From Polyangia bacterium (GTDB lineage: Bacteria > Myxococcota_A > Polyangia > Nannocystales > Nannocystaceae), in NCBI GenBank assembly GCA_030429545.1, contig JAUIFF010000007.1, positions 248,001 through 312,000 of the forward strand: 64,000 bases of DNA. Reading direction: 5' to 3'. The notes beneath the pieces were generated by a model that was not told the origin of the DNA, did not search any database, and saw nothing but the letters and a program-made list of their open reading frames with translations. Shown here in pieces: positions 9,374 to 18,287 of this stretch (position 1 is the first letter of the stretch; each line of letters starts with the position of its first letter). Made by a program: the position numbers and the translations under genes.

Positions 9374-10186
9374 ATGAAATCGCTGCTACTCAAACCTATC
9401 AAAGTCGCCCACTCTGCCCTCGCCTGGGGAGCCACGTTTACCTGTATGGCCGGGGTTGCGGTCACCGGCATCGTGCTCTCGCCCGTGGTCCCATTTAAAC
9501 GGATCCACAACTACATCGGGGGGCCGGGCATGGCGATGTGCCTGCGATTTACCCTGAGCAAGCTCGACATCATTTACCACCGCGACTTCAAGCCCGACCG
9601 GCGGGCGGTGTTTTGCCAAAACCACGTGAGCCTGATGGATGCGCACATTGCCTGCGCATCGATCCCCCATGCGTTTTGCGGAATGATGAATGCCTGGCAG
9701 TTCAAAATCCCGTTTTACGGGCAAATCATGAAGCTCGCCGACGGCATCCCGGTGCCCAAGCAAAAGTCCGGACGCTACAAGGCGATCGCCGCCGCGGCCA
9801 AGGATCGGGCCGAAAAAGGCATCTCGATCTTGGTGTTCCCCGAGGCCCACCGCACGCTCGACGGCAAGGTCCACAAGTTTCGCCGCGGCGTGTTTATGAT
9901 GGCCCTAGAGGCAGGTTTGCCGATTGTTCCACTGGCCACCCGCGGCATGTTCAAGCTCATGCGCAAGGGCACGTTGCTGCTCACGCCCGCCAAACTCCAG
10001 GCATTTGTCGGCCCCCAAATCGAGACCGCCGGCATGACCAAGGAGGACATCCCCGAGCTCATCAAGCGCACCCAAGCGGTTGTATCTGCATTTTCTGATA
10101 CCGGTGAGGTCCCCGAGGAACTAGTCGCGGCGCTACAGGAACTGAGCCGGCCCGCGCCCCCCCGCGAAGTTGCTGCGAGCGCGTAG
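9374..10186 (+). CDS. 1-acyl-sn-glycerol-3-phosphate acyltransferase-like (PlsC family)
   Basis: A 270-residue protein with an N-terminal hydrophobic segment (about 15-40, one membrane anchor). The acyltransferase motif I is NHVSLMD (H84 and D89). The FPEG-type motif appears as FPEAHR (about 154-159), with Ala replacing Gly. It would acylate lysophosphatidate or a related lysolipid at the inner membrane. It starts 2 bp after the lipid kinase stop, so kinase and acyltransferase are probably co-translated. It is the last gene before a strong terminator. Confidence 0.85.
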   Translation: MKSLLLKPIKVAHSALAWGATFTCMAGVAVTGIVLSPVVPFKRIHNYIGGPGMAMCLRFTLSKLDIIYHRDFKPDRRAVFCQNHVSLMDAHIACASIPHAFCGMMNAWQFKIPFYGQIMKLADGIPVPKQKSGRYKAIAAAAKDRAEKGISILVFPEAHRTLDGKVHKFRRGVFMMALEAGLPIVPLATRGMFKLMRKGTLLLTPAKLQAFVGPQIETAGMTKEDIPELIKRTQAVVSAFSDTGEVPEELVAALQELSRPAPPREVAASA

Positions 10187-10205
10187 TCTCGCCGAGCAAT
10201 TAGCC

Positions 10206-10240
10206 ATCGCCCGCAGGCTCACCTGCGGGCGATTTCATTG
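10206..10240 (+). terminator. Intrinsic terminator of the lipid locus
   Basis: A perfect 12-bp inverted repeat (ATCGCCCGCAGG, loop CTCA, complement at 10222-10233) is followed by TTTCATT. It lies 20 bp after the acyltransferase stop and also faces the convergent Hpt gene. Confidence 0.8.
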
Positions 10241-10256
10241 CGTGCAATCGCATCGA

Positions 10257-10622
10257 CTAGAGAGCTGCCACGCGTTCCGCCCGAAGAACCGCCCGGCACT
10301 GCTCGAGCAGGTCTAACAGGCCATCGACGCGTCTGGCCATGTCGGGCACGCTACCGGCTCGGGCATCGCGTTCTAAATCGGCACACACGCCCACCAGCGA
10401 CTTCACGCCGACATTCGCCGAGCTGCCCTTGAGCCGATGGGCAGCACTTGCCAACGCCTTGAGGTCCTGCGAAGCCACGGCGTTGCGCAGCGACCCCTCG
10501 TCGACCACCGACTCCTCGAGATAGGCGTCGATGATCTCGACTAGCAAGCTCGGCTCACCCGGCGGGGTCGAAGCATCGAGTTCTTTGAGCGGCCCGAGAT
10601 CTATTTCGATATTGCTCGCCAA
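10257..10622 (-). CDS. Histidine phosphotransfer (Hpt) domain protein
   Basis: A 121-residue single-domain protein, mostly helical. The phosphorylatable histidine is His62 in AHRLKGSSANVG, the canonical Hpt signature. It would shuttle phosphate between a hybrid kinase receiver and a terminal response regulator in the cytoplasm. No cognate kinase is adjacent; two hybrid kinases lie 19-27 kb away in the window, but a link is only speculation. It is convergent with the lipid locus and shares its terminator region. Confidence 0.85.
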   Translation of the reverse strand: MASNIEIDLGPLKELDASTPPGEPSLLVEIIDAYLEESVVDEGSLRNAVASQDLKALASAAHRLKGSSANVGVKSLVGVCADLERDARAGSVPDMARRVDGLLDLLEQCRAVLRAERVAAL

Positions 10623-10946
10623 TGGTTCACCTCATCGCAGGACGCATCGTACAGACTCCCGTTTGCGGCGGAAACGTCCGCGCCCGTGGAGTCGAGATTA
10701 CATTGTTTCGCCACATAAGTTCCCGTTTCCACGCAGCCTCACACCAGAAAATTCGACCCTGTATTTAGGCCACAACTGCACGTAATGCACGCCCTTCGGC
10801 GAATCTCGCTAACTTTGTCGATACCACCGAGCGCTGTCGGCCATCTGTGGTGAAACCTCGCCCGTTGGTTCTGCATCGCAACAAGGTGGCAAGTTGCCAC
10901 AACGAAATGCCGCGACGGTACGATGCCGGCGCACAGGAGGATCAGC
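10623..10946. other. Divergent intergenic region
   Basis: This gap separates the start of the Hpt gene (minus) from that of the ABC transporter ATPase (plus), so it must hold both promoters. It is less GC-rich than the genes around it. I see no clear operator or RNA structure. The ribosome-binding site of the ATPase, AGGAGG, is at 10935-10940. Confidence 0.5.
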
Positions 10947-11834
10947 GTGGATCTTGAAATCAAGGATCTTTGTAAGACCTACCCGGGTGGGGTGCGGGCA
11001 CTCAACAATGTCGAGCTGACAATCCCGACCGGGATGTTTGGCCTGCTCGGACCCAATGGGGCCGGCAAATCGACGCTGATGCGTACCATCGCAACCCTTC
11101 AAGATCCGGACAGCGGCACCATCAAGCTCGGAGACATCGATGTCCTGCGCGATAAGGACAGTGTCCGCAAGGTCCTCGGCTACCTCCCGCAGGATTTTGG
11201 CGTGTACCCAACTGTCACGGCCGAGAGCTTGCTCGACCACTTTGCTGTCCTCAAGGGCATCCAAAATGGCAAGCAACGGCGCGAGATCGTCAAGGCCCTG
11301 CTCGAGCGCACCAACCTCTACCACGCGCGCAAACAAAAGCTGGGTGGCTACTCCGGGGGCATGCGCCAGCGCTTCGGTATCGCCCAGGCCCTGCTTGGCC
11401 AACCCAAACTCATCATTGTCGACGAACCGACGGCCGGCCTCGACCCGGAAGAACGCAACCGGTTTCACAACCTCCTGAGTGAACTCGGTGAAAACATCGT
11501 GGTGCTGCTGTCGACCCACATCGTCGAAGACGTCCGCGATCTGTGTACACGCATGGCGATTTTGGTGAAGGGCCAGGTGCTGCAAAGCGGTGCGCCCCAG
11601 GAGGCCATCGACGGGTTGCGCGGCCAGGTGTGGAAGCGCCTCATTAGCCGCGGCGACCTCGAGGCCGTCAAACGCGAGCACAACGTCATCTTCAACCGCC
11701 TGTTTGCCGGGCGCATCGAAGTCCACGTGCTCCACCAAAGTAACCCCGGCGAGGGTTTTGAGACGGTCGAACCCGATCTCGAAGACGTCTACTTTACCAC
11801 CCTCAACCAGGCCAACCACAAGCAGGCTGCTTAA
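10947..11834 (+). CDS. ABC transporter ATP-binding protein (ABC-2 type exporter)
   Basis: A 295-residue single nucleotide-binding domain. The Walker A is GPNGAGKST (about 35-43), the signature YSGGMRQR near 135 and the Walker B LIIVDEPTAGLD near 155, with D-loop and H-switch (LLSTHIVEDV) intact. It belongs to the subgroup that pairs with ABC-2 permeases. GTG 10947 has a perfect AGGAGG six bases upstream. It precedes the permease/peptidase fusion by 55 bp and surely energises it. The C-terminal 90 residues or so form a small accessory domain usual for this class. Confidence 0.88.
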   Translation: MDLEIKDLCKTYPGGVRALNNVELTIPTGMFGLLGPNGAGKSTLMRTIATLQDPDSGTIKLGDIDVLRDKDSVRKVLGYLPQDFGVYPTVTAESLLDHFAVLKGIQNGKQRREIVKALLERTNLYHARKQKLGGYSGGMRQRFGIAQALLGQPKLIIVDEPTAGLDPEERNRFHNLLSELGENIVVLLSTHIVEDVRDLCTRMAILVKGQVLQSGAPQEAIDGLRGQVWKRLISRGDLEAVKREHNVIFNRLFAGRIEVHVLHQSNPGEGFETVEPDLEDVYFTTLNQANHKQAA

Positions 11835-11838
11835 CGTT

Positions 11839-11867
11839 TGCATGTGCATGTACACCATGTACATGCA
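11839..11867. repeat. Intercistronic cluster of three overlapping dispersed palindromes
   Basis: Copies of TGYANNTRCA start at 11839, 11845 and 11858. The last two form a perfect 10-bp inverted repeat (TGCATGTACA, 3-base spacer CCA, TGTACATGCA) at 11845-11867. The cluster sits just after the ATPase stop and 23 bp before the permease start, so it could also fold as an RNA hairpin. Confidence 0.7.
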
Positions 11868-11889
11868 TCCGCCTTGATTGGAGGCCCCG

Positions 11890-14800
11890 ATGTTTTCCGC
11901 GTTCTTTCGCTTTGAGTGGGCATTTCGCCGCCGCAGCTTAATGCTCAAAATCTTTGTTGCCCTGTTTATCGTGCTCGTCACGCTGCTGGTTGGCCACCCC
12001 GACGCCGACCTCCCCGGTGCCGGGGGCCAGGTCGCCCGCAACTCCCCGTTTGCCCTGGCGATCTTCTTTTTGAACATCAGCGCACTGGGCATGTTTGTGG
12101 TCGCGGCCTTTGTCGCTTCCTCGGTGACCCGCGACAGCACCCACAAAATCGCCTCGCTGTTTTACAGCGCACCGATCAACAAACACGGCTACCTCGCCGG
12201 GCGGTTTTTTGGCTCGCTGCTCGCGGCATTTTGTGTCGCCGTCGCGGCCGCGGTCGGGCACATCCTCGGCAGCCTGTCCCCCTTCCTAGACCCGCAAACC
12301 GTCGTCCCGGTCAACCTCGGGGCCTACGCTTCGGCCCTGTTTGAGTTTGTGCTGCCCAACTTCTTTGTGATGGGTGCACTTGCATTTAGTTTGGCCACCC
12401 TCACCGGGCGGGTGCTCAACGCCTACATCGGGCTCGTGGTCGTTTGGGTACTGTTTGCGATCTCCCAGGCCTACCTCGGCAGCCTCGACAACCAAACCCT
12501 CGCGGCCATGTGCGACCCATTTGGCGTGGGCGCCTGGGCAGAGGTCACGCGCTATTGGTCGGTCGCCGAGAAGAACTCGCAAATCGTGCCACTCACCGGC
12601 ACGCTGCTATACAACCGCCTGCTCTACGTCGGTATTGGCAGCCTACTATTGGCGCTCACCCACATCCGCTTTCGCCTGCAGGTCGGGGCCGTCGGCAAAT
12701 CCAAAAAGGCCAAGGGTAAGGGTAAGACCGTCGAACAAGTTGTCGAAACCGATCGCGGCGGAACCTTGGGCCAGCTCCCCGAAGTCACCCCAACGTTTGG
12801 CACCGCGGCGTTTGTCCGCCAATACGGGCGGCAGGCGTGGAGCGAGTTTCGTTGGCTGACCAAACGCATCGGCTTTACCGTGCTGGTCCTGTTTGGCGTG
12901 TTCAACGTCATCATGATCGCCCGCAGCAACGAGATGTTTGGCACCCATGTCTACCCGGTAACGCGGCTCATGCTCGACGCTGCCGCCGGTGGGTTCAGCG
13001 TGTTTTTGCTGGCGATCATCACCGTGTATAGCGGGGCCATGGTCTGGCGCGAGCGCGAGGCCAAAATGGGTGAAATTTACGACGCCCTGCCAATGCCGGG
13101 TTGGGTGCCGCTGGCGGCCAAGTTCACCGCACTCAGCTTGGCCAGTCTGTTGCTCCTCATCGCCGCTGCTGTCGGGACAGTCCTCGTCCAGCTCTACCAG
13201 GGTTTTTTGACAATCGAGCCGATGCTCTACATCAAGGGTTTGGTCGCTGTTGAATACCCGGGGTGGCTACAGATCTGTGCACTTGCATTCTTTATTCAGG
13301 TGCTGCTCAACCACAAGTACCTCGGCTTTGGGGCGATGGTGTTCTACTTTATCGCCCTCATTTTCATGCCGCAGCTGGGCCTGGAGCACAAACTCTTGCA
13401 GTTTGGCAGCTCGCCGTCGAGCCCCTACTCCGACATGAACGGCTACGGCCACTTCGTTTCCCCAGTCGTATGGTTTCACCTGTATTGGCTGGCCGCCGGC
13501 GGTGTGTTGATGCTGCTCGCCCGCCTGTTTTGGGTTCGCGGCACCGACCCGCAATTTCGCCTACGTGCCCGCGAGGCCAGGCGCCGATTGTCCCCGGCGA
13601 TAAGCCTTGGCATGGCCGTGTGCGTCGCCGCGTTTGTCGGTTGTGGTAGCTACATCTATTACAACACCAACATCCTCAACACCTATTCGACCAGCGATGA
13701 CAACGAGCTATTGCAGGTCAAGTTTGAGCGTGAATACAAGCAGTATGAGTTCTTGCCGCAGCCGCGCATCACGGCCGTCAACCTCGAAGTCGACATCTAC
13801 CCGCGCGAGCGCAAAGCCGACATTCGCGGGCAACTGACCCTGGTCAACCGCACCAAAGAGCCGATCGCCGACGTCCACCTGGTGCTCGACCGCCAAACCG
13901 AAGTCCGCAGTTTGGGGATCGACGAAAAGTACCGGACCCACCACAACAAGGACCTCGGCTATTCGATCTTCACCCTCCCCGAACCGCTCGCGCCGGGGGC
14001 CGAAATGGTGCTCGACATCGATGTCACCCGGGCCTATCGCGGGTTTGTCAACAGCGGCTCACCGACCAACATCGTCTACAACGGGACGTTTTTCAACAAC
14101 ACCACCGTGGTTCCGAGCATCGGCTATTCACGGCAGTTTGAAATCGGCGACCCCGAAACGCGGCGCAAGTACGACCTCCCCGAACGCCCGCGAATGTACG
14201 CAATCGACAACGAGCAGGCCCGCCAGAACACCTACATTGCCCATGACTCCGATTGGATCGACTTTGAGGCCAAGGTGACCACCGACGAAGGCCAAATCGC
14301 CCTCGCCCCCGGGTACCTACAACACGAGGAGGTCAAAGATGGCCGGCACATGTTCCACTACAAGATGGATGCGCCGATCCTCAACTTCTACTCGTTCCTC
14401 TCGGCCGACTACGAGGTTGCAACCGACAAGTGGAACGACGTGGCCATCGAGATCTATCACCACGGCCCCCACAACTACAACGTCGACAAGATGATCAAAT
14501 CGATCAAGTCGTCGCTCGACTACTTCTCGGCCAACTTTAGCCCCTACCAACACCGCCAGGTGCGGGTGCTCGAGTTCCCGGGATATGCAACCTTTGCCCA
14601 GTCGTTTCCCAACACCATCCCCTATTCCGAGGGCATCGGCTTTATTGCCAACCTCCGCGACCCCGACGATATCGACTATGTCTATTACGTCACCTCGCAC
14701 GAGGTCGCGCACCAGTGGTGGGCCCACCAAGTCATCGGTGCAGATGTCCAAGGGGCCACCATCACCTCCGAAACCCTGGCGCAGTACAGCGCCCTGATGG

Positions 14801-15468
14801 TGATGGAAAAGGAGTACGGCCGCGACAAGATGCGCAAGTTCCTCAAGTATGAGCTCGACCGCTACCTGCGGGGCCGCGGCCGTGAACGCATCCGCGAAAT
14901 GCCGCTGTACCTCGTCGAAAACCAACCCTACATCCACTACCGCAAGGGCAGCGTGGTGATGTACGCGATGCGCGAGTACATCGGCGAGGAAAACCTCAAC
15001 CGCGCCCTCGCCCAGTACATCAAGGACGTCGGCTTTCAACGGGCACCGTTCACCACCTCCGAGGAGTTCGTCGCCCACCTCCGGGCAGAAACCCCACCCG
15101 ACCGCCAGTACATCATTGAGGACTGGTTTGAAACCATCACCCTCTACGACAACCGCACAACCGAGGCCAGGGTCGAAAAGCTCGAAGACGGCCGCTACAA
15201 GGTCACCGTTGAGATCGAGTGCCACAAGTTCCGCGCCGACGAAAAGGGCAACGAAACCGAGGTCGAGCTCAACGACTTCATCCAGCTAGGCGTACTCGGC
15301 GAGGACGACAAAATCTTGCACATGCAAATGGAACGGCTAAGCGAGAACAACGGGACGTTCGAGATGATCGTCGATGAGATGCCCAAACAGGCAGGTGTCG
15401 ACCCGATGATCTTACTGATCGACCGCAACCCGTCCGACAACCTCAAACGCGTGGCCCTGGGCGAGTAG
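11890..15468 (+). CDS. ABC-2 permease fused to an M1-family zinc aminopeptidase
   Basis: A protein of 1192 residues. The N-terminal half holds two ABC-2-like blocks of about six membrane segments each, separated by a cytoplasmic Lys-rich loop (KSKKAKGKGK). After a last membrane segment near residue 580 the chain becomes a periplasmic gluzincin: zinc ligands HEVAH (937-941) followed by Glu961 in TSETLAQ, and a substrate strand PNTIPYSEG upstream. This fusion of transporter and M1 peptidase is a known bacterial family of unclear substrate. ATG 11890 is preferred, with GGAGG at 11880-11884; the frame extends to 11878. It is driven by the ATPase just upstream. Dispersed motifs lie at 12375, 13278 and 15317. 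Confidence 0.88.
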   Translation: MFSAFFRFEWAFRRRSLMLKIFVALFIVLVTLLVGHPDADLPGAGGQVARNSPFALAIFFLNISALGMFVVAAFVASSVTRDSTHKIASLFYSAPINKHGYLAGRFFGSLLAAFCVAVAAAVGHILGSLSPFLDPQTVVPVNLGAYASALFEFVLPNFFVMGALAFSLATLTGRVLNAYIGLVVVWVLFAISQAYLGSLDNQTLAAMCDPFGVGAWAEVTRYWSVAEKNSQIVPLTGTLLYNRLLYVGIGSLLLALTHIRFRLQVGAVGKSKKAKGKGKTVEQVVETDRGGTLGQLPEVTPTFGTAAFVRQYGRQAWSEFRWLTKRIGFTVLVLFGVFNVIMIARSNEMFGTHVYPVTRLMLDAAAGGFSVFLLAIITVYSGAMVWREREAKMGEIYDALPMPGWVPLAAKFTALSLASLLLLIAAAVGTVLVQLYQGFLTIEPMLYIKGLVAVEYPGWLQICALAFFIQVLLNHKYLGFGAMVFYFIALIFMPQLGLEHKLLQFGSSPSSPYSDMNGYGHFVSPVVWFHLYWLAAGGVLMLLARLFWVRGTDPQFRLRAREARRRLSPAISLGMAVCVAAFVGCGSYIYYNTNILNTYSTSDDNELLQVKFEREYKQYEFLPQPRITAVNLEVDIYPRERKADIRGQLTLVNRTKEPIADVHLVLDRQTEVRSLGIDEKYRTHHNKDLGYSIFTLPEPLAPGAEMVLDIDVTRAYRGFVNSGSPTNIVYNGTFFNNTTVVPSIGYSRQFEIGDPETRRKYDLPERPRMYAIDNEQARQNTYIAHDSDWIDFEAKVTTDEGQIALAPGYLQHEEVKDGRHMFHYKMDAPILNFYSFLSADYEVATDKWNDVAIEIYHHGPHNYNVDKMIKSIKSSLDYFSANFSPYQHRQVRVLEFPGYATFAQSFPNTIPYSEGIGFIANLRDPDDIDYVYYVTSHEVAHQWWAHQVIGADVQGATITSETLAQYSALMVMEKEYGRDKMRKFLKYELDRYLRGRGRERIREMPLYLVENQPYIHYRKGSVVMYAMREYIGEENLNRALAQYIKDVGFQRAPFTTSEEFVAHLRAETPPDRQYIIEDWFETITLYDNRTTEARVEKLEDGRYKVTVEIECHKFRADEKGNETEVELNDFIQLGVLGEDDKILHMQMERLSENNGTFEMIVDEMPKQAGVDPMILLIDRNPSDNLKRVALGE

Positions 15469-15491
15469 CGTCACCTAACAAGCACGCAGAT

Positions 15492-15530
15492 GCAATGAAG
15501 CGAGTGGCCATTGGCGACTCGCTTCATTGC
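15492..15530 (+). terminator. Hairpin terminator after the permease/peptidase gene
   Basis: A perfect 14-bp inverted repeat (GCAATGAAGCGAGT, 11-base loop, complement 15517-15530) lies 24 bp after the stop codon and 38 bp before the convergent 15568 gene. The T-run is weak, so it may be factor-assisted or bidirectional. Confidence 0.6.
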
Positions 15531-15567
15531 GTGATAGGCCCCAACCGGTCAATCGCCGGTAGGTCGT

Positions 15568-16158
15568 CTAGTCTTCGTCTAGGTCGTCTAAGTCGTCGTC
15601 TAGGTCGTCAAAGTCGTCGTCTAGGTCCTGCGCACGCGAAAGCTCGGCGACCATTTCTTCGAGCCTGGCAACGCGTTTGACGAGCGCAGCATTCGCTGTC
15701 GCAAGCTGTGACTCGGCACCAAACACCGACGGACCTGCCGGCGCCTCGCCATCGTCCGAGAATGAAAGTGGCGTATCTGAGGTACCGAGTAGGTCCTTGA
15801 GGCGTTCGCGGTTACGGGCGATCCGACGGTCCAATCGTGCCACCCTCCGTGTCAGCACCTTCTTGCGATTGCGTGCACGGTAGACCGCGATGTCAACAAA
15901 CAGGTTGATGCCGAAATCACTGATGGCTTCCCAGATGCCCTCGCGATCGATCCGACGGTCGAGTTCCTCCTTGACCTTCTCGATCAGCTCCTCGTCGGAA
16001 ATCGGGCCGAAGCGCTCGCTGACGAGGTCGACGACCTCCTTCATGCCCTTGTGTCGAACTTCATCCCAACGCGCCACACCGTCGAGCCGCTTTTGCACAC
16101 GGTCGCGCCGACGCTCGAGTCGCTCCAACCGACGTTTGATTCGCCTAGCTTTTCCCAT
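15568..16158 (-). CDS. Uncharacterised charged coiled-coil protein with acidic tail
   Basis: A 196-residue cytoplasmic protein I do not recognise. The first 35 residues are extremely Arg/Lys-rich (RRIKRRLERLERRRDRVQKR), the middle has a hydrophobic patch (ISDFGINLFVDIAVY), a second basic helix follows, then a predicted coiled coil near 155-180. The C-terminus ends in an Asp run with repeats of DDLDD. The start has a good AGGAGG. Opposite charges at the two ends suggest self-association or nucleic-acid/polyanion contact, but no function can be assigned. Confidence 0.75.
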   Translation of the reverse strand: MGKARRIKRRLERLERRRDRVQKRLDGVARWDEVRHKGMKEVVDLVSERFGPISDEELIEKVKEELDRRIDREGIWEAISDFGINLFVDIAVYRARNRKKVLTRRVARLDRRIARNRERLKDLLGTSDTPLSFSDDGEAPAGPSVFGAESQLATANAALVKRVARLEEMVAELSRAQDLDDDFDDLDDDLDDLDED

Positions 16159-16193
16159 ACACCCTCCTACCCGGAGAATGTATCACCTCAGTG

Positions 16194-17138
16194 TCACCAA
16201 TGGCGCTCGCCGAGGGCATCGACTCCGCGCAGATTTTCCCCGCTCACGGTTTCTCCATAGAACTCGCGGCCAGCATCGCTCGTGTGAAACACGTGGCCCA
16301 AGTCGCCGACCACGGCGCCCCGCCCCCAGGCGTCAATATGCACGGCTCGCAGGTCTACGCTCGCAATTGTCGTGTGTGACACTTGCGAGCCTGTCACGCG
16401 CACCACCGTGCCCGCGGCCCCAACTGCAATGGCTTCGGTCCCGTCCATCTTGACCTGCACAGCAAACAGATCTGCGCTCGTTTTGGTGGCGATGGGCGTC
16501 CATGTGTAGCCGCCGTCTTCGGTCCACAGCATCAGGCCATCGGCCCCGACGGCCGCACCAATCGGTGTATGATCACCAAAATCGACACCGTGGAGTTGCC
16601 GGCCCACGCGGTCGACCTCGGCGGCAAACTGTTGGCCTGTCTCGTAGTGCCAGATCCCGCCATCGCCACCAACTGCAACCAGGCCCTCGGGCGTGAGGTC
16701 GACCCCCGTGAGGTCGCCCTGGACTCCGGCAACCTCGGTAAACTCGTGGCCATCGGTCGACAACAGTAGGGTCCCCCCGTCCCCGGCAATCGCCACACGC
16801 GACGGCGTGGTGCTGGCCACATCCCGCAGGGTTTTCGTGGTGTCGAGTGCGAGCGCGTGCCAGTTGATGCCCCCGTCCTCGGTCACGGCCGCGGCCCCGG
16901 CCTCTCCGACATACCAGGCCCGGGCGGCACCGTTGCACGTGATCGCCCGCAGGTTTGCACCCGACTCCATTGTATGTTCAACGGTTTCCTGCTCGGGCTC
17001 GACGTCTAAAACAGCCCCGTGGTCGCCGACGGCCCAAAATCCGCCCGAGTCGTCCGTTGGGTCGTCCGGGCCGTCGTCGCTACATCCGCTGGCGATCAGT
17101 CCAAGACCCACAAGAACAAACGCTGAAAACCGCTGCAT
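16194..17138 (-). CDS. Lipoprotein with BNR/YCF48-like propeller repeats (copy 2)
   Basis: A 314-residue lipoprotein: the signal ends in lipobox IASGC (Cys19), followed by an acidic linker. The body has repeated GDGG, AVGADG and SxDGGxTW motifs (TEDGGINW, TEDGGYTW, TSDAGREF), typical of BNR/YCF48-like beta propellers. It is a clear paralogue of the gene immediately upstream on the same strand: both share FGDHTPIGAAVGA, HIDAWGRGA/HLDAWGRGA and the identical C-terminus GVDALGERHW. It starts 12 bp downstream of the other copy, so the pair arose by tandem duplication and is probably co-transcribed. Function unknown. Confidence 0.8.
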   Translation of the reverse strand: MQRFSAFVLVGLGLIASGCSDDGPDDPTDDSGGFWAVGDHGAVLDVEPEQETVEHTMESGANLRAITCNGAARAWYVGEAGAAAVTEDGGINWHALALDTTKTLRDVASTTPSRVAIAGDGGTLLLSTDGHEFTEVAGVQGDLTGVDLTPEGLVAVGGDGGIWHYETGQQFAAEVDRVGRQLHGVDFGDHTPIGAAVGADGLMLWTEDGGYTWTPIATKTSADLFAVQVKMDGTEAIAVGAAGTVVRVTGSQVSHTTIASVDLRAVHIDAWGRGAVVGDLGHVFHTSDAGREFYGETVSGENLRGVDALGERHW

Positions 17139-17150
17139 GGGGGAAGTTTA

Positions 17151-18236
17151 TCACCAGTGCCGCTCGCCCAAGGCATCGACTCCAAACAGTTCAACGGTGC
17201 TCACCGTGTGCCCGACAAACGACTTGCCAGCGTCGCTTGTGTGCAGCACATGCCCCTGTGCGCCGACAGCTGCCCCGCGACCCCAGGCATCGAGGTGGAT
17301 GGCGTTGAGGTCGGCGGTGTCGACCTGCGTGGCCTCGACACTGTGCCCGGCAATCGTCACCACAACTCCGTTCGCCCCCACGGCTATCGCCTGGTCGCCG
17401 GTCGAGGAAACCTGCACGGCATACAGATCCTGCGACGTATGACTTTCCCGCGGCTGCCACGTATAACCACCGTCGATCGACCACAGCAACGCACCACCTG
17501 CGCCGACGGCTGCCCCAATCGGTGTATGATCACCAAAATCGAGGTCGTGGAGTTCAACGCCCGCGTCGTGCACCCTGGCGGCCCCCTCGCTGGCAAACTC
17601 GTGCACCCATACCCGGCCATCGCTGCCAACTGCCACGGTAGCCGAAGGCGTCAGGTCAACCCCCGTCAGCATCCCCTGAGCACCACTCACCGGCTCAAAC
17701 TCGATGCCGTTGGTCGACTCCAACATGGTCCCACCGGCACCCACCACCGCCACGCGCAGTGGGTCGGTACTTGCAACCGCACGCAGGTCGACCGATGGGA
17801 GCTCAAGTGGCCACCAGGTTTGCCCGCCGTCTTCGGTGTAGCCCCCGGCCCCGCCGGCTCCGACATACCAGGCACGTTTGTTGCCGTAGCAAGTAATTGC
17901 CGCCAAGTCGCGCTGCTCGGGGCTCGGATGATGTTCGGCGTCGGTCGGTGAGACATTGATGATCTCGCCCATTCCACCGACCACCCAAAAATTCCCCGGG
18001 TCGGTCACACATGTACCCTCTTGGCAGATCTGTCCCGATCCACAATCGCTGTTGTCTTGGCACATCGTCTCGCCCGTGGTCGACGAGTTGTTCCCGGTGG
18101 TCGTTGTGTCGTCTCCGGTTTCGCCCGCGGTTGTGGCCTCGGTTGTGCCGTCATCGCTCGTGCTGTCGTCGGGGCCATCATCGCAGGCGCCCAAACACAT
18201 GATTGCTACCGCCAACAAACCAACGCGTATGTACAT
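17151..18236 (-). CDS. Lipoprotein with Thr-rich linker and YCF48-like propeller repeats (copy 1)
   Basis: A 361-residue lipoprotein. The signal peptide ends at the lipobox CLGAC, then a Thr/Gly/Asp-rich spacer of about 40 residues, then a small disulphide module (CQDNSDCGSGQIC) and a propeller with the same repeats as the neighbour. The frame is open as far as 18683, but that extension translates the 12-bp tandem repeat and has no signal peptide, so ATG 18236 (MYIRVGLLAVAIM) is the start. Compared with its paralogue it has gained the linker and the Cys-rich module. Surface anchoring is expected; the ligand is unknown. Confidence 0.8.
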   Translation of the reverse strand: MYIRVGLLAVAIMCLGACDDGPDDSTSDDGTTEATTAGETGDDTTTTGNNSSTTGETMCQDNSDCGSGQICQEGTCVTDPGNFWVVGGMGEIINVSPTDAEHHPSPEQRDLAAITCYGNKRAWYVGAGGAGGYTEDGGQTWWPLELPSVDLRAVASTDPLRVAVVGAGGTMLESTNGIEFEPVSGAQGMLTGVDLTPSATVAVGSDGRVWVHEFASEGAARVHDAGVELHDLDFGDHTPIGAAVGAGGALLWSIDGGYTWQPRESHTSQDLYAVQVSSTGDQAIAVGANGVVVTIAGHSVEATQVDTADLNAIHLDAWGRGAAVGAQGHVLHTSDAGKSFVGHTVSTVELFGVDALGERHW

Positions 18237-18287
18237 GCCGCGAGTGTACCTGCAGGGCTTGGCTTTGGGCGATCGATTGCCAGTTGC

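Noticed and set aside
10809..12146. Minus-strand open frame of 445 codons opposite the ABC ATPase
   Set aside because: The plus strand carries Walker A, signature and Walker B motifs; the minus frame is a shadow.
14317..15225. Minus-strand frame of 302 codons opposite the aminopeptidase domain
   Set aside because: It lies over the HEVAH zinc site of the plus-strand enzyme and has shadow-like composition.
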